Made by a program: the position numbers and the translations under genes. Below are positions 17,061 through 25,953 of a DNA stretch of 43,550 nt, piece by piece (positions within the stretch are counted from its first letter, which is position 1; the number at the start of each line of letters is the position of its first letter). This DNA is from Bacteroidales bacterium (GTDB taxonomy: Bacteria; Bacteroidota; Bacteroidia; Bacteroidales; SM23-62). Location: positions 1-43,550 of the forward strand of contig JADHVS010000010.1 of the NCBI GenBank assembly GCA_016783865.1, in the 5' to 3' direction. Under the pieces are notes generated by a model. It did no database searches and was not told the DNA's origin. It worked only from the letters and a program-made list of their open reading frames with translations.

Positions 17061-17531
17061 ATGTCAAAAACTGCAGTATTCGCTGGTTCATTCGATCCCA
17101 TTACAGTTGGGCATGAATCGATTGTCAGGCGGGCGATGCCTTTGTTCGACGCTATTGTAATTGCCATTGGATCGAATACCCTGAAACAAAACTATTTTAA
17201 GCTGGAGAAAAGAAAGCAAATGATCCGGGATGTGTTTGCGGATGAAGAAAAGATCAGTGTGGACGAATATGAGGGTTTAACGGTCGATTATTGTAAAAAA
17301 ATAGGTGCCACTTACCTGTTGCGCGGGCTGAGAACCTCAGCCGATTTTGAATATGAAAGAGCCATTGCCCAGTTGAATAAATCGATGTATCCCGAAGTTG
17401 AATCAGTATTTCTCCTGACCATTCCTGAACATACTCCTATCAACTCCACCATTGTGAGGGACATCATACGACATGGCGGAGATGCAAAAAAGTTTTTACC
17501 TGGGAAAATTGACCTAAAAAAGTATTTGTAA
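17061..17531 (+). CDS. coaD: Phosphopantetheine adenylyltransferase
   Basis: The 156-residue protein has the nucleotidyltransferase fold with AGSFDPITVGHESIV at the N-terminus, whose T/H-x-G-H motif binds ATP phosphates, and TPINSTIVRDI near the C-terminus, corresponding to the ISSTxxR motif. The K/R-rich NYFKLEKRKQM segment and YLLRGLR phosphopantetheine-contact region are present. It transfers AMP from ATP to 4'-phosphopantetheine, the penultimate step of coenzyme A synthesis, in the cytoplasm. Length and start are normal for the family. The stop is separated from the next ATG by a single base, so coaD and the thioredoxin-like gene are one transcript. Confidence 0.97.
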   Translation: MSKTAVFAGSFDPITVGHESIVRRAMPLFDAIVIAIGSNTLKQNYFKLEKRKQMIRDVFADEEKISVDEYEGLTVDYCKKIGATYLLRGLRTSADFEYERAIAQLNKSMYPEVESVFLLTIPEHTPINSTIVRDIIRHGGDAKKFLPGKIDLKKYL

Positions 17532-17532
17532 T

Positions 17533-18993
17533 ATGAAGAACTCTTCCTTCCAACTAAAATATTTATTCCTTACCGTACTGCTGATTGGATTTGGTTCCAG
17601 GGCAACTGCAGAAACTACAAAATTAAGTGGGAATGCCCCTTCCTACGCAGGCGAAGAAATTATATTCTATTCCTACTCAAACATGATCTCCTTCAGGGAG
17701 ATCCAGTTGGGAACATGCATTGTAAACGATTCGGGTCTGTTCGAGTGCTCAATAGATCTGGATGAAACCCGGTTAATCTTCACTAACCTCGGGATATACA
17801 ATTGCTTTTTGTATGCCGAACCCGGATACTATTACGAATTAAAACTGCCTGAGAAAAGGAAAAAGACAGATGCCGAAGCAATGAATCCCTATTTTGAAAA
17901 CATCTCCATACACCTGGTGGTAAAAATAAAGGGATCAGGTAAAAACCAGGAGCTGCCTGATGCAGGACAAGAATTGAACTTTATAATCCGGACTTTTAAT
18001 GATTCGTTCTATCCATATTACTACAAATATGTAATTAATGCTATTGCTTATCAACCCGACCGTAAAGAGATTGATAAGGTAATTGCAGCACTGAATGAAC
18101 CATACAGCGAATATGATCAACCCTATTTCAAGGAATACCTGGACTACAGGACAGGACTCCTGGAGCATCATGCAGCCCAGAGAGGGAACAGGGAAATCAT
18201 TGATGATTACTTCAGCGGGCGTCCTTTTCTTCAATACAATCCTGCTTTTATGGAATTGTTCAATGAGATATTCACTGACTATTTCGAATTATATATAAAA
18301 GAAAATCCGGAATCAAATCTGTATTTCATTGTTAACCGTGAACGCAGCCTCGATAAACTCCGGGATTTAATAAAGAAAGACAAATCATTGTCAGATGAAA
18401 CTATGCAGGAGTTGGTTATCATTAAAAGCCTTTATGATGCATTTTACGATGCCCGATTTTCAAAAAGCTCCATCATCATGTTAATGGACTCTATAAACGC
18501 TGAAACTGAAATTGAATTTCATCAATTAATCCTTTCTGACATTAAATATGAAATCACAAAATTAGCCATTGGATTTGAGCCACCGCCATTTGAATTGTAT
18601 AACCATGACAGCACATTGATCAGCCTTAATGATTTTCAGGGAGAATATGTATACCTCGGATTTTGTAATTCATTTAGTTATGCCTGCATAAAGGAATTTG
18701 AATTATTGAAAGACATGAACAGCAGATATGAACAATACCTGAAGATTGTGACCATCCTGATTGATGATAGTTTTGAGACCATGCGTAACCTGGTAGAATC
18801 AAACAATTACAGCTGGACATTCCTGCATTATTCCAACAATCCGGAGATCCTTGATGATTATGATATAAAAGGGTATCCTACCTATTTCCTGATTGATAAA
18901 GACGGTAAGTTAATGGCTTCTCCTGCCACTTCACCCGCGGAAGGCTTTGAAAGGTTTATGTTTAGTATTCTCAGGTCGAGAAATGAATTTTAA
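17533..18993 (+). CDS. Exported thioredoxin-fold (TlpA/ResA-like) protein with degenerate active site
   Basis: The 486-residue protein begins with a hydrophobic signal segment (YLFLTVLLIGFGSRATA) without a lipobox. A beta-rich N-terminal domain (residues ~30-110) and a helical middle part precede a TlpA-like thioredoxin domain from about residue 345 (FEPPPFELYNHDSTLISLND). The usual CxxC is replaced by S382-Y-A-C385, with another cysteine at 378, so the resolving-type cysteine remains but the nucleophile is lost. The cis-proline loop KGYPTYFLIDKDG is intact. Family members act in the periplasm; this one probably binds or guards a partner, or uses an atypical cysteine pair, rather than being a standard disulfide reductase. 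Its stop overlaps the convergent NUDIX gene by 4 bases. Confidence 0.8.
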   Translation: MKNSSFQLKYLFLTVLLIGFGSRATAETTKLSGNAPSYAGEEIIFYSYSNMISFREIQLGTCIVNDSGLFECSIDLDETRLIFTNLGIYNCFLYAEPGYYYELKLPEKRKKTDAEAMNPYFENISIHLVVKIKGSGKNQELPDAGQELNFIIRTFNDSFYPYYYKYVINAIAYQPDRKEIDKVIAALNEPYSEYDQPYFKEYLDYRTGLLEHHAAQRGNREIIDDYFSGRPFLQYNPAFMELFNEIFTDYFELYIKENPESNLYFIVNRERSLDKLRDLIKKDKSLSDETMQELVIIKSLYDAFYDARFSKSSIIMLMDSINAETEIEFHQLILSDIKYEITKLAIGFEPPPFELYNHDSTLISLNDFQGEYVYLGFCNSFSYACIKEFELLKDMNSRYEQYLKIVTILIDDSFETMRNLVESNNYSWTFLHYSNNPEILDDYDIKGYPTYFLIDKDGKLMASPATSPAEGFERFMFSILRSRNEF

Positions 18994-19604
18994 TTTTTGA
19001 GATGGGTGCCTAACACCTCCATAACGGAAGGGTAAGTATTGACTTCAATTGTACTCAGCTGATCGTCCGGTAGCCATTTAAAGTCCGTAATATCCTCTTT
19101 TTCATATGGTTTGGGATTCTGCTTGCCGGTGTACTTCATCTCAAACCAATCGGTTCTTTTCAATACTATTTCTTCTTTTATATAATAGATATGATAAGTT
19201 AATGTAATAAACCGTACAATGGTTACCCCCTTGATAATGCATTCCTCTTCCACTTCCCTGATGGCAGTATTTTCCGGTTTCTCACCCTGGTCGGCTTTCC
19301 CTTTCGGCAGGTCCCATTTTCCACGGCGGAAAATTACAAGATTGTCACCCTTCTCATTTCTGACTAATCCTCCGGCGGCAGGTATAAATCGAAAATATGA
19401 CTGAAAGCTCTTGTACAGCTCATCCAGGTCATTATGGAAAATGAAAAGGCTTTTATTATTAGCCGACCTAAAAAAAGTATCCAACTGAGCCTTCAGATCC
19501 TGAAAGCTGCCATATGCGCCGACATAATCGTATTGCATTTCTGATACCTTGGCAATATCGTCGTGAAGGTATATGATGCGATCCTTAAAAAAAACTTTAT
19601 ACAT
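18990..19604 (-). CDS. NUDIX hydrolase
   Basis: The 204-residue protein has a ~70-residue N-terminal domain (MYKVFFKDRIIYL, also typical of Bacteroidota homologues) followed by a NUDIX domain. The Nudix box is GKADQGEKPENTAIREVEEE, with the canonical G-x5-E-x7-R-E-x2-E-E arrangement that coordinates divalent metal; the glycine usually following EE-x is a cysteine here (EEECIIKG). Such enzymes cleave nucleoside diphosphates linked to another group; the substrate is not predictable. The start codon lies only 8 bases from the divergent pyrE start, so each promoter must lie inside the other's coding region or coincide with it. The 3' end overlaps the thioredoxin-like gene by 4 bases. Confidence 0.92.
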   Translation of the reverse strand: MYKVFFKDRIIYLHDDIAKVSEMQYDYVGAYGSFQDLKAQLDTFFRSANNKSLFIFHNDLDELYKSFQSYFRFIPAAGGLVRNEKGDNLVIFRRGKWDLPKGKADQGEKPENTAIREVEEECIIKGVTIVRFITLTYHIYYIKEEIVLKRTDWFEMKYTGKQNPKPYEKEDITDFKWLPDDQLSTIEVNTYPSVMEVLGTHLKN

Positions 19605-19612
19605 TTGCGATT

Positions 19613-20242
19613 ATGAAATTCTCAGATCAACTTTCCCGGTCACTATTACAAAGTAAAGCAATTATCATAGATCCTGCAAAACCATTTACCTGGGCGTCAG
19701 GATGGAAATCACCAATTTACTGCGATAACCGTAAAACTCTCTCGTATCCTGAAATCAGAAATTTTATCAGGACAAGCCTGTCGCAATTAATAAAAGATCA
19801 TTTTGATCCACCTGATATCATTGCAGGTGTTGCCACGGGAGCGATTGCACATGGGGCCCTGGTTGCCGAAAAACTCGACCTGCCATTTATTTACGTAAGA
19901 TCGTCGGCCAAGGAGCACGGAACCGGAAAACTCATCGAAGGAGATCCAGGCGTCGGAAAATCGGTTGTCGTTGTCGAAGACCTAATATCAACCGGTGGTA
20001 GCAGCTTACGGGCAGTTGAAGCACTCAGGAGTGAAGGCCTTGATGTATTGGGAATGGTGGCCATTTTTACCTATGGATTCCCGGTTGCTGAAGAGAGTTT
20101 TGAGAAGGCCGGAGTGGCTTTGTATACGTTGGGGAACTATGAAAACCTGATAAATCATGGTATTGAATCGGGATTTATTAAGAGTAACTATCTAGATACA
20201 CTGTTAGAATGGAGGAAGAATCCTGGATCGTGGGGGAAATAG
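19613..20242 (+). CDS. pyrE: Orotate phosphoribosyltransferase
   Basis: The 209-residue protein starts MKFSDQLSRSLLQSKAIIID and contains FTWASGWKSPIYCDNR, the orotate-binding hood and loop. IIAGVATGAIAHGALVAEKL and the PRPP-binding motif VVVVEDLISTGGSSL follow; the last is the acidic-pair P-loop of type I phosphoribosyltransferases. It converts orotate and PRPP to orotidine 5'-phosphate in pyrimidine synthesis. The neighbour order NUDIX-pyrE-SRPBCC-birA-rsfS-ftsH is one I recognise as frequent in Bacteroidota. A TACATTTG box at 19600-19607 lies so close to the ATG that transcription from it would give a nearly leaderless message. Confidence 0.96.
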   Translation: MKFSDQLSRSLLQSKAIIIDPAKPFTWASGWKSPIYCDNRKTLSYPEIRNFIRTSLSQLIKDHFDPPDIIAGVATGAIAHGALVAEKLDLPFIYVRSSAKEHGTGKLIEGDPGVGKSVVVVEDLISTGGSSLRAVEALRSEGLDVLGMVAIFTYGFPVAEESFEKAGVALYTLGNYENLINHGIESGFIKSNYLDTLLEWRKNPGSWGK

Positions 20243-20331
20243 TGAGTCTACGAGTCTGCCAGTCGCCAGTCTGCAAGTCGTGTGTGTGGGTGAAGGGTGT
20301 GGAAGAATAAATAAATCAAAAATCAAGTTTC
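20243..20331. repeat. Intergenic G/T-rich repeat patch after pyrE
   Basis: The 89-base gap contains three AGTC(T)GC-type words (20248-20280) like those in the coaD leader, then a GTGTGTGGGTGAAGGGTGTGG tract (20281-20301). Similar GGGTGTG tracts follow the stop codons at 3333, 16881 and just upstream of the lipoprotein gene at 35465. No promoter box of the TAnnTTTG form was seen, so the next gene may be read through from pyrE. Confidence 0.5.
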
Positions 20332-20736
20332 ATGGCAAAGATTGAGAGTCGTGTGGGGATTATTAAATCATCTGATGAGAAGATCTATAACTTTCTTGCC
20401 GATTTTAACAATTTTAAGGACCTGATCCCTGCCGATAAGGTGAAGGATTGGGAATCGACCGAGGATTCATGCAAATTCAAGGTAGAAGGTGTTGGTCAGG
20501 CAGGGCTTAAAATAATTGAAAAAGAGCCACATACGCTTATTAAAATCACCAGCGATGAGACTACACCCCTGCCCTTCCAATTATGGATCCAGATTAAAAG
20601 TGTTGGAGAAAACGATTCAAGAATAAAAATCACCGTTGATGTGGATGTTAATCCTGTGATGGCAGCCATGGTGAAAAGTCCTTTGCAAAGCTTTGTCGAC
20701 ACCCTGGTCGACCAGGCTGAGAAGATGGAATTCTAA
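20332..20736 (+). CDS. SRPBCC (START/Bet v1-like) family protein
   Basis: The 134-residue protein has the helix-grip pattern of the polyketide cyclase/SRPBCC fold: a first strand KIESRVGIIKSS, two short helices (DEKIYNFLADFNNFKDLIP), consecutive strands, and a long C-terminal helix (SPLQSFVDTLVDQAEKMEF). These proteins enclose a hydrophobic cavity that binds lipids or other apolar ligands; the ligand is unknown. There is no signal peptide, so it is cytoplasmic. It lies between pyrE and birA, an order conserved in Bacteroidota, and its stop overlaps the convergent birA stop by 4 bases. Confidence 0.85.
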   Translation: MAKIESRVGIIKSSDEKIYNFLADFNNFKDLIPADKVKDWESTEDSCKFKVEGVGQAGLKIIEKEPHTLIKITSDETTPLPFQLWIQIKSVGENDSRIKITVDVDVNPVMAAMVKSPLQSFVDTLVDQAEKMEF

Positions 20737-21482
20737 AGTTTATACATCACCTCTTTAAATCCGTATTTCCTGATTTCTCCACCAGGCATTTCCAGCTTCA
20801 ATTGTCCTCCGGAACCCACCCCAACGATCTTAGCTGAGAACGTACGGTCAGTTTCTTCAAATTCTAATATTTCATTAAAACCAAAAAGTACATCTTCATA
20901 AGCCTTCTCAAGCTTTTGAGTCTCCATATTCAACAGTCGGGTATACCAGTTTTCAATATGATGAATCAGGTCATTCAATAAATTCAGTATGTCAAATTGG
21001 CACCCTGCTTCTATTTTCAGTGAGGTCGGATTTGGAATGTATACAGGAAAATTCACCTGATTTATGTTCAACCCTATGCCTGCAATGGATTCACTTATTT
21101 TGTTATTAAGGATCGTGTTTTCAATCAGGATCCCGGCAATTTTCCTTTTGCCGACCAGAATATCATTTGGCCATTTTATAGTAACTGATTTACAATATTT
21201 CTTAACCAGATCAACAAGGGCCAGGCTTATTACCCTTGAAATCTGAAACTGGTTTGTTGCATCAAACGAATTAGGCTTTAGTAATATGCTCATTAACAGG
21301 TTTTTACCCTCATCGCTTTCCCAGGTATTTTTATCGTGCCCCTTACCATGGGTTTGAAAGTTGGTCCATACAACCGTTCCTTCAGATAAATTTTTATCCC
21401 TGATAATCTTCTGCAGATAATCATTGGTTGAGTCCAACCTTTCAAAAAATATGTGTTCTGAATTTTCCTGGCTAAATCTCAT
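20733..21482 (-). CDS. birA: Biotin--[acetyl-CoA-carboxylase] ligase
   Basis: The 249-residue enzyme has the BPL/LplA catalytic fold. It opens with the substrate loop FFERLDSTNDYLQ, continues TVVWTNFQTHGKGHDKNTWE (the GRGRx biotinyl-AMP loop is GKGHDK here) and VTIKWPNDILVGKRKIAGIL, and has GIGLNIN before the C-terminal domain. It joins biotin to the lysine of biotin carboxyl carrier proteins. No N-terminal helix-turn-helix is present, so unlike E. coli BirA it should not act as a DNA-binding repressor. It is transcribed divergently from rsfS with 148 bases between starts. Confidence 0.95.
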   Translation of the reverse strand: MRFSQENSEHIFFERLDSTNDYLQKIIRDKNLSEGTVVWTNFQTHGKGHDKNTWESDEGKNLLMSILLKPNSFDATNQFQISRVISLALVDLVKKYCKSVTIKWPNDILVGKRKIAGILIENTILNNKISESIAGIGLNINQVNFPVYIPNPTSLKIEAGCQFDILNLLNDLIHHIENWYTRLLNMETQKLEKAYEDVLFGFNEILEFEETDRTFSAKIVGVGSGGQLKLEMPGGEIRKYGFKEVMYKL

Positions 21483-21607
21483 CGGTTTGCATTTTTAACT
21501 TTTGTTTAAGCAAATTTCGTAAATTCCTGTTTAATTTGAAGAGATAATCAATTCTTCGTGGCATACCATTTGATAAAGTGAATATCCGTAATATGCACTA
21601 AAATGAT

Positions 21608-21615
21608 TAATTTTG
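21608..21615 (+). promoter_or_regulatory. Putative -7 promoter element for the rsfS-ftsH operon
   Basis: TAATTTTG matches TAnnTTTG 15 bases before the rsfS ATG. A TTTG at 21569-21572 is too far upstream to be its -33 partner, and none is present at the normal spacing. Transcription would start about 8-10 bases before the start codon. Confidence 0.4.
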
Positions 21616-21630
21616 CACTAAATTATCTGA

Positions 21631-22005
21631 ATGATAAAAAACACTGAATCAGATCCGGAGCAACTCAGAGAAATAATTATAGAAAGCATCCAAGAAAAAA
21701 AAGGAAAACAGATAGTCATTATAGACCTGACAGAAATTAACAATTCTGTTTGCGATTTTTTTATCATCTCCCATGGTGAATCGGGCACACAAGCTAAAGC
21801 TATCGCTCAAAATATAGAAGTTAAAGTTAAACAAACAGTGAATGAGAAGGTATATCATCGCGAAGGATATGAAAATGCACAATGGATTCTTCTGGACTAT
21901 AGCACAGTCGTTGTGCATATTTTTCAGAAAGAGTTACGGGATCATTACAAACTTGAAGCACTATGGGCAGATGGGGCAATAAGTCAGATCGGAGAAGTTG
22001 AATAA
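21631..22005 (+). CDS. rsfS: Ribosomal silencing factor RsfS
   Basis: The 124-residue protein is a standard RsfS/Iojap domain: IVIIDLTEINNSVCDFFIIS, then the helix SGTQAKAIAQNIEVKVKQ, then WILLDYSTVVVHIFQKELRD-HYKLEALW. RsfS binds ribosomal protein L14 (uL14) on the large subunit and blocks joining with the small subunit during starvation or stationary phase. It begins an operon with ftsH, the DUF2007 gene, cdsA and psd (gaps of 17, 19, -4 and 15 bases). Confidence 0.96.
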   Translation: MIKNTESDPEQLREIIIESIQEKKGKQIVIIDLTEINNSVCDFFIISHGESGTQAKAIAQNIEVKVKQTVNEKVYHREGYENAQWILLDYSTVVVHIFQKELRDHYKLEALWADGAISQIGEVE

Positions 22006-22022
22006 GATAAATTGAAGGTGAT

Positions 22023-24131
22023 ATGAGTGAAAATAAACAAAATAAAAAACCAGATTCAAAACAAAATCCTTCCGGGGGCCAGAATCCAAGGCCGAAGTTT
22101 AATATCTACTGGATTTACGGGATTATTGGAATAGCCATCATCGGCACCTACCTCATGAGCATGGGAAGCAAGGCCGAGGAGATATCCTGGCAGCGGTTTG
22201 AAACTGAAATGCTCAGGAACCATGACGTTGAACGCCTGGTTGTGGTAAACAAGGAAAGGGCTGAAATTTATATTAAGAAAGATCGTCTTGCTTCAGGCAA
22301 ATACAAAGATACCGGAGGCCGGGGATTCAGCCCGATCCCCAATACCGGGCCCAATTTCTTTTTTACCATTGGTTCGGTTGACATCTTTGAGCAACGCCTG
22401 TCGGAAGCACAGGCAAATTTTCCCCAGGAAGAGATCGTGAACGTATCGTATGAAACGCAAAGAAATATTTTCGGAGATCTGGCTGGCTGGCTAATACCGC
22501 TGTTTATCCTGGTAGCCATCTGGCTGTTCATTTTCAGGAGAATGAGTGGCGGTGGACAGGGAGGCGGTGCAGGAAACATCTTCAATGTGGGCAAATCAAA
22601 AGCACGCATTTTTGACAAGGATGCCCATGTGAAAACTGATTTTAAAGATGTTGCCGGACTCGAAGAGGCTAAAATGGAGGTGAAGGAGATTGTTGACTTT
22701 CTGAAACATCCCAAGAAATATACTGACCTGGGTGGTAAAATCCCTAAGGGAGCCTTACTTGTCGGGCCTCCGGGAACGGGAAAAACATTGCTGGCCAAGG
22801 CTGTAGCAGGGGAAGCCAATGTTCCCTTCTTTTCTATTTCCGGTTCTGATTTCGTTGAGATGTTTGTTGGTGTAGGTGCTTCCAGGGTTCGCGACCTGTT
22901 CAAACAGGCAAAAGAGAAAGCCCCCTGTATTGTCTTTATCGATGAGATTGATGCTGTAGGCCGTGCACGTGGCAGGAATCCCAATTTTGGTGCAAATGAT
23001 GAGCGTGAGAATACCCTTAACCAGCTACTAACGGAAATGGATGGATTTGATACTAACAGTGGAGTGATCATCATTGCAGCCACTAACCGGGCTGATATCC
23101 TGGACAGGGCATTACTCAGGGCGGGGCGGTTCGACAGGCAGATCCATGTTGAACTTCCGGATCTGAAAGAACGGAAAGAAATTTTCGATGTTCACCTCCG
23201 TCCGCTCAAACTGGATAAAAATCTGGATATTGAATTCCTGGCTAAACAGACACCGGGTTTCAGCGGGGCCGATATTGCCAATGTTTGTAATGAGTCTGCT
23301 CTTATTGCAGCCAGGAATAATAAAAAGCAGGTTGAAAGGCAGGACTTTCTCGATGCAGTCGACCGGATCATCGGAGGCATGGAAAAGAAAAACAAAATTA
23401 TTTCGATAGAAGAGAAACGGACCATTGCCTATCATGAAGCCGGCCATGCCACCGTAAGCTGGCTCCTCGAACATGCCAACCCACTTGTCAAGGTAACCAT
23501 CATTCCAAGAGGAAGGGCCCTGGGGGCAGCCTGGTATTTGCCCGATGAGAGACAAATCACCACAACCGAACAATTGTTCGACGAGATGTGTTCCGCACTG
23601 GGTGGACGGGCTTCAGAAGAAATAAACTTTAAAAAAATCTCTACCGGGGCGCTCAATGATCTCGAAAAGGTCACCAAGCAAGCCTATGCCATGGTGTCGT
23701 ATTTCGGGATGAGTGATAAAGTGGGCAACATCAGTTTTTATGATTCCACGGGACAGGCAGAATACAATTTTAACAGACCCTATTCAGAGAAAACTGCCGA
23801 GATGATCGATCAAGAGGTAAACAGAATTGTTGAGGAACAATATAAAAGAGCCCTCAGGGTATTGAAAGAGAACAGAGAAGGTTTGACAAAACTTGGTGAA
23901 CAATTGCTCGAAAAAGAGGTGATCTTTTCGGAAGATCTGGAAAAGATCTTTGGAAAGCGGAAATATGATACTGAGAAGACTGTTTTAAAGAAAGAAACCA
24001 GTAAATCAACCACTTCCAAAAAGGCTACCCCTACAGTTGCCATTAAGGCTTCTGCAAAGAAAGCTGAGAATGGACCAGTCATTGGGAAAAAAGATACCGA
24101 TAGTGACACTGCTGAAAATAAAAGAGCATAA
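22023..24131 (+). CDS. ftsH: ATP-dependent zinc metalloprotease FtsH
   Basis: The 702-residue protein has the classic layout. A membrane helix at about residues 29-46 ([15 protein letters not shown]), a periplasmic domain and a second helix near 152-172 ([16 protein letters not shown]) precede the AAA+ module. Walker A is GPPGTGKT (248-255), Walker B is [16 protein letters not shown], and the arginine-finger region is [12 protein letters not shown]. The M41 protease domain has the zinc motif HEAGH at 471-475. It extracts and degrades membrane and cytoplasmic proteins, often including enzymes of envelope lipid synthesis. The last ~50 residues are a Lys/Thr/Ser/Ala-rich disordered tail ([18 protein letters not shown]), common in Bacteroidota. 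It is co-transcribed with phospholipid-synthesis genes. Confidence 0.97.
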   Translation: MSENKQNKKPDSKQNPSGGQNPRPKFNIYWIYGIIGIAIIGTYLMSMGSKAEEISWQRFETEMLRNHDVERLVVVNKERAEIYIKKDRLASGKYKDTGGRGFSPIPNTGPNFFFTIGSVDIFEQRLSEAQANFPQEEIVNVSYETQRNIFGDLAGWLIPLFILVAIWLFIFRRMSGGGQGGGAGNIFNVGKSKARIFDKDAHVKTDFKDVAGLEEAKMEVKEIVDFLKHPKKYTDLGGKIPKGALLVGPPGTGKTLLAKAVAGEANVPFFSISGSDFVEMFVGVGASRVRDLFKQAKEKAPCIVFIDEIDAVGRARGRNPNFGANDERENTLNQLLTEMDGFDTNSGVIIIAATNRADILDRALLRAGRFDRQIHVELPDLKERKEIFDVHLRPLKLDKNLDIEFLAKQTPGFSGADIANVCNESALIAARNNKKQVERQDFLDAVDRIIGGMEKKNKIISIEEKRTIAYHEAGHATVSWLLEHANPLVKVTIIPRGRALGAAWYLPDERQITTTEQLFDEMCSALGGRASEEINFKKISTGALNDLEKVTKQAYAMVSYFGMSDKVGNISFYDSTGQAEYNFNRPYSEKTAEMIDQEVNRIVEEQYKRALRVLKENREGLTKLGEQLLEKEVIFSEDLEKIFGKRKYDTEKTVLKKETSKSTTSKKATPTVAIKASAKKAENGPVIGKKDTDSDTAENKRA

Positions 24132-24150
24132 CATTAGTTGATACATTTAA

Positions 24151-24354
24151 ATGGAGAAAGACTGGGTAATTGCATATTCAACTAATCAATTGTACCAGGC
24201 CGAAATTTTTAAGGAGGTCTTAAGTGACCATGATATTGAATCGATCATCATCAACAAACAGGATTCTGCCTATAAGTTTGGAGATGTAGAAGTATATGTA
24301 AAACGTGACCACATCCTGAAGGCTAAAAAGCTGGTCCAAGAATTTGAAAATTGA
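24151..24354 (+). CDS. DUF2007 domain protein
   Basis: The 67-residue protein is a single DUF2007 (signal-transducing-like) domain: WVIAYSTNQLYQAEIFKEVL, then LSDHDIESIIINKQDSAY, then VEVYVKRDHILKAKKLVQEF. The fold is a small ferredoxin-like GlnB-type alpha/beta unit found singly or fused to membrane proteins. No function is established. It follows ftsH by 19 bases and its stop codon overlaps the TTG start of cdsA by 4 bases, implying translational coupling. Confidence 0.85.
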   Translation: MEKDWVIAYSTNQLYQAEIFKEVLSDHDIESIIINKQDSAYKFGDVEVYVKRDHILKAKKLVQEFEN

Positions 24355-25175
24355 AACCCTTCTTTAAAAGAAGTATTACCGGAATCATCTTTGTCATTGC
24401 GGTTGTTTTCAGTACCTGGCTGCATCCGCTCACGTTTCTTTTTCTTATATCCCTGCTCTTTGTCATAGGCATTATAGAGTTTTTCAGACTCTTTAATTCA
24501 AGTAAAGTCCAACCCCAGTTAATATTGTCCATCCTGGCAGGACAGTCCATTATTATTGGAAATTACCTTTTTATTGAAGATTTTATTTCGAGTCAGTTCT
24601 TTTTTGCCTTCCTGCTCCTGCCCTTTCTTGTGTTCTTTGCAGAATTATTCAGGAGCAAAGAGCTGTTTACACTGAATATAACCGCCTCCTTTACCGGTAT
24701 AGTATATCTTTCCCTACCCCTTTCATTATTGATGTATCTTGGATATCAAACGGGTACCGGTCGTTCCTATGATCCGGAACTCATCCTGGGCTTTTTTATA
24801 CTGCTGTGGCTTTATGACACCGGAGCCTACATTGTTGGCAGTCTGGCCGGACGCCATATAATGCTTGAAAAAATATCTCCCGGCAAATCATGGGAAGGTT
24901 TTTTCGGCGGATGGATCATTTCAACAGGAACAGCATATCTGCTTAGCATATTCTTTCCGGTATTATCCCCGATGCAATGGATTATTATGGCTACCATAAT
25001 AGTCATTTCCGGCACATTGGGTGATATGGTTGAATCAGGAATGAAAAGAATGGCTGGAGTTAAAGACAGTGGAAATTTGCTTCCGGGACATGGAGGAGTG
25101 CTTGACAGGATTGATTCGGTGCTGTTATCGGTGCCGTTTGTCTACATTTACTTGAAAATTATTGAAATACTGTAA
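24351..25175 (+). CDS. cdsA: Phosphatidate cytidylyltransferase
   Basis: The 274-residue integral membrane protein has about seven to eight hydrophobic segments. The CDP-diacylglycerol synthase signature lies near the C-terminus: S-G-M-K-R followed by K-D-S-G-N-L-L-P-G-H-G-G-V-L-D-R-I-D, including the aspartates and the HGG required for catalysis. The Mg-binding GKSWEGFFGG segment precedes it. It makes CDP-diacylglycerol from phosphatidate and CTP in the inner membrane. The start is TTG at 24351, overlapping the preceding stop by 4 bases; no ATG fits the N-terminus (FFKRSITGIIFVIAVVFSTW). psd follows 15 bases later. Confidence 0.95.
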   Translation: MKPFFKRSITGIIFVIAVVFSTWLHPLTFLFLISLLFVIGIIEFFRLFNSSKVQPQLILSILAGQSIIIGNYLFIEDFISSQFFFAFLLLPFLVFFAELFRSKELFTLNITASFTGIVYLSLPLSLLMYLGYQTGTGRSYDPELILGFFILLWLYDTGAYIVGSLAGRHIMLEKISPGKSWEGFFGGWIISTGTAYLLSIFFPVLSPMQWIIMATIIVISGTLGDMVESGMKRMAGVKDSGNLLPGHGGVLDRIDSVLLSVPFVYIYLKIIEIL

Positions 25176-25190
25176 TTTATCAGCCACCGG

Positions 25191-25844
25191 ATGATTCACA
25201 AAGAAGGCATTAAGATATTGATCCCCATACTGTTAATACTGGTTATCCTGAATGTGCTGGTATTTGTCTTCTTTGTATCCCCCATTTTCCCCCTGATCTT
25301 TCTTGTTTGTTCATTGGCCGTAATTGCTTTCCTGGTCGCCTTCTTCAGGAAACCTGACAGACAGTTAATAACGGATGACAATATTATTTATGCTCCGGCA
25401 GATGGTAAGGTGGTTGTGGTTGAGACTGTGGAAGAGAATGAATTCTTAAAGGAAAAATGCATCCAGGTTTCAATTTTCATGTCTATCTGGAATGTTCATA
25501 TTAACTGGTTTCCCATCTCAGGAAATATCGTTGATTATCAATATCATCCTGGCAGATACCTGGTGGCCAGGCATCCCAAGTCATCCACAAAAAATGAACG
25601 GAACAGTATCCTTATTGACCATCCCGATCATGGCAGGGTCCTTGTCCGCCAAATCGCAGGTGCGGTAGCCAGAAGGATCGTTTGCTATGCAAAACAGGAC
25701 CGGAAAATTACTCAGGGAGAAGAACTTGGTTTCATCAGGTTCGGATCACGTGTTGATGTTTTCCTCCCCCTGCGGTTCAATACTCTTGTTTGCCAGGGAG
25801 ATACCGTGAAGGGACGCATCTCTCCTATCGCCCAATTAAAGTAA
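25191..25844 (+). CDS. psd: Phosphatidylserine decarboxylase proenzyme (PSD-A type)
   Basis: The 217-residue protein has two N-terminal membrane helices (ILIPILLILVILNVLVFVFF and IFPLIFLVCSLAVIAFLVAFF). APADGKVVVVE and the MSIWNVHINWFP segment follow. The self-cleavage site is G-S in RFGSRVDVFLPL, with S186 becoming the pyruvoyl group of the alpha subunit. The short ~210-220 residue form, lacking the extra domains of the E. coli enzyme, is typical of Bacteroidota. It converts phosphatidylserine to phosphatidylethanolamine. It ends the rsfS-ftsH-DUF2007-cdsA-psd operon; CDP-diacylglycerol from CdsA feeds the serine lipid it uses, although pssA is not in the window. Confidence 0.95.
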   Translation: MIHKEGIKILIPILLILVILNVLVFVFFVSPIFPLIFLVCSLAVIAFLVAFFRKPDRQLITDDNIIYAPADGKVVVVETVEENEFLKEKCIQVSIFMSIWNVHINWFPISGNIVDYQYHPGRYLVARHPKSSTKNERNSILIDHPDHGRVLVRQIAGAVARRIVCYAKQDRKITQGEELGFIRFGSRVDVFLPLRFNTLVCQGDTVKGRISPIAQLK

Positions 25845-25903
25845 TTAAGGATTACAAAATCTCATTTAACTTTTGGTTAACAGTGATTTCTGAAATAAAT
25901 TTC

Positions 25904-25911
25904 TATATTTG
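25904..25911 (+). promoter_or_regulatory. Putative -7 promoter element for the small Lys/Cys-rich protein
   Basis: TATATTTG matches TAnnTTTG and would start transcription near 25918, about 36 bases before the ATG. No clear TTTG lies at -33. With the terminator at 26189-26240 it would define a short monocistronic transcript. Confidence 0.45.
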
Positions 25912-25953
25912 GTTCAGTGAAGTTGGTTTCAAAACTATTTTAAAACTTAAATC

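Noticed and set aside
21559..21575. Possible second sigma-54 site upstream of rsfS (GTGGCATACCATTTGAT)
   Set aside because: GG is followed 10 bases later by GA, not GC; the -12 GC is nearly invariant, so I do not call it.
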